This document shows, piece after piece, positions 22,083 to 22,390 of a stretch of DNA of 22,390 bases (the first letter of the stretch is position 1; each line of letters opens with the position of its first letter). Under the pieces are notes generated by a model. The model had not been told where the DNA came from, searched no databases, and worked only from the letters and a program-made list of their open reading frames with translations. The translations under genes and the position numbers were made by a program. The DNA is from a virus: positions 1-22,390 of the IMG/VR virus record IMGVR_UViG_3300031963_001000; one strand, 5' to 3'.

Positions 22083-22390
22083 ATGTACGACCGCGCAAAA
22101 CTGATTAAGGCAATCGAAACACACAATCTTGAAGTGGACAAGCGCAGCACTCTGGACAAGCTGATTGACGCTGTGCGCAATGGCACGAATGAAGCCGTCC
22201 TTGAAAGCTGCAAAGCTGATACTGGTTACGATGCCATCCAAAAGGACATGGCAATTAACTTTGGCCGGACAGAAACACTTGAGGAAAAAGCTGACAAAGC
22301 CGCTTATGTGATTGTCAACATTGTGCAATCCTATGAAAGCACAGAGCCAAACTATGTGATTTTAGGCCACAATCTGCGGCAGATTAAAGT
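22083..22390 (+). CDS. Unrecognised protein, N-terminal part (cut by window edge)
   Basis: From ATG 22083 the frame stays open for 102 codons to the window end. The product is helical and charged: MYDRAKLIKAIETHNLEVDK, later ESCKADTGYDAIQKDMAINF and AAYVIVNIVQSYESTEPNYV. AAAGG lies upstream, and the gene follows the terminator by 31 bp. The position suggests a head-completion or tail-adaptor gene, but I recognise no family. Confidence 0.6.
   Translation, partial: MYDRAKLIKAIETHNLEVDKRSTLDKLIDAVRNGTNEAVLESCKADTGYDAIQKDMAINFGRTETLEEKADKAAYVIVNIVQSYESTEPNYVILGHNLRQIK

Overview
This window looks like part of the genome of a tailed, podovirus-like phage or prophage of a Gram-negative host, probably a proteobacterium. 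I infer an alphaproteobacterial host only weakly, from TTGACG-type -35 boxes and the general look of the genes. Coding density is high, many genes overlap by ATGA, and the four transcription blocks follow phage logic. No integrase, lysis gene or complete tail gene is inside the window, so temperate versus lytic cannot be decided here. No rRNA, tRNA or CRISPR array was seen.

Block 1 (about 7681 down to 1, leftward) is an early DNA-metabolism operon. In order of transcription it holds a Sak4-type RecA-like ATPase, an SSB-like protein ending in DDEIPF, a YqaJ-family exonuclease, a DEAH helicase with zinc-finger tail, a VRR-NUC-like nuclease, a TolA-like coiled-coil protein, a small membrane protein and a pentapeptide-repeat protein. 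It ends with an AAA+ ATPase whose stop codon overlaps the start of a gene running off the left edge. This last pair resembles IetA/IetS (AAA+ ATPase plus subtilisin-like S8 protease), known as a plasmid-stability pair and as an anti-phage defence system.

Block 2 (7823 to about 11292, rightward) starts with a small HTH protein, divergent from block 1, and a 769-residue primase-polymerase/helicase. It is followed by a 636-bp stretch without a convincing gene. That stretch holds a symmetric arrangement of TTACGCA repeats, some spaced exactly 11 bp apart, in two 73-bp arms around an A+T-rich core, which I read as a candidate replication origin. A small cysteine-rich phage protein follows.

Block 3 (14647 down to 11396, leftward) is a tightly coupled run of eleven small genes: an LPD29-like protein, two membrane proteins, zinc-ribbon proteins, an HTH regulator, two related KOW/SH3-like proteins and an orphan HicB-like protein. 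It ends at a clear intrinsic terminator. Three of these genes (46, 59 and 59 codons) are below the usual ORF length cutoffs and were found by reading the strand directly.

Block 4 (15125 rightward) is the late morphogenesis operon: small and large terminase, P22-size portal, a small linker protein, scaffold, N4-gp56-like major capsid protein, two small structural proteins, a terminator, and one gene cut by the right edge. The 477-bp region between blocks 3 and 4 carries back-to-back promoters and repeated 19-bp sites of the form TAGTCCCA-NNN-YGAGACTA, with a further copy inside the small terminase gene. These look like operators of a phage regulator controlling the late switch.
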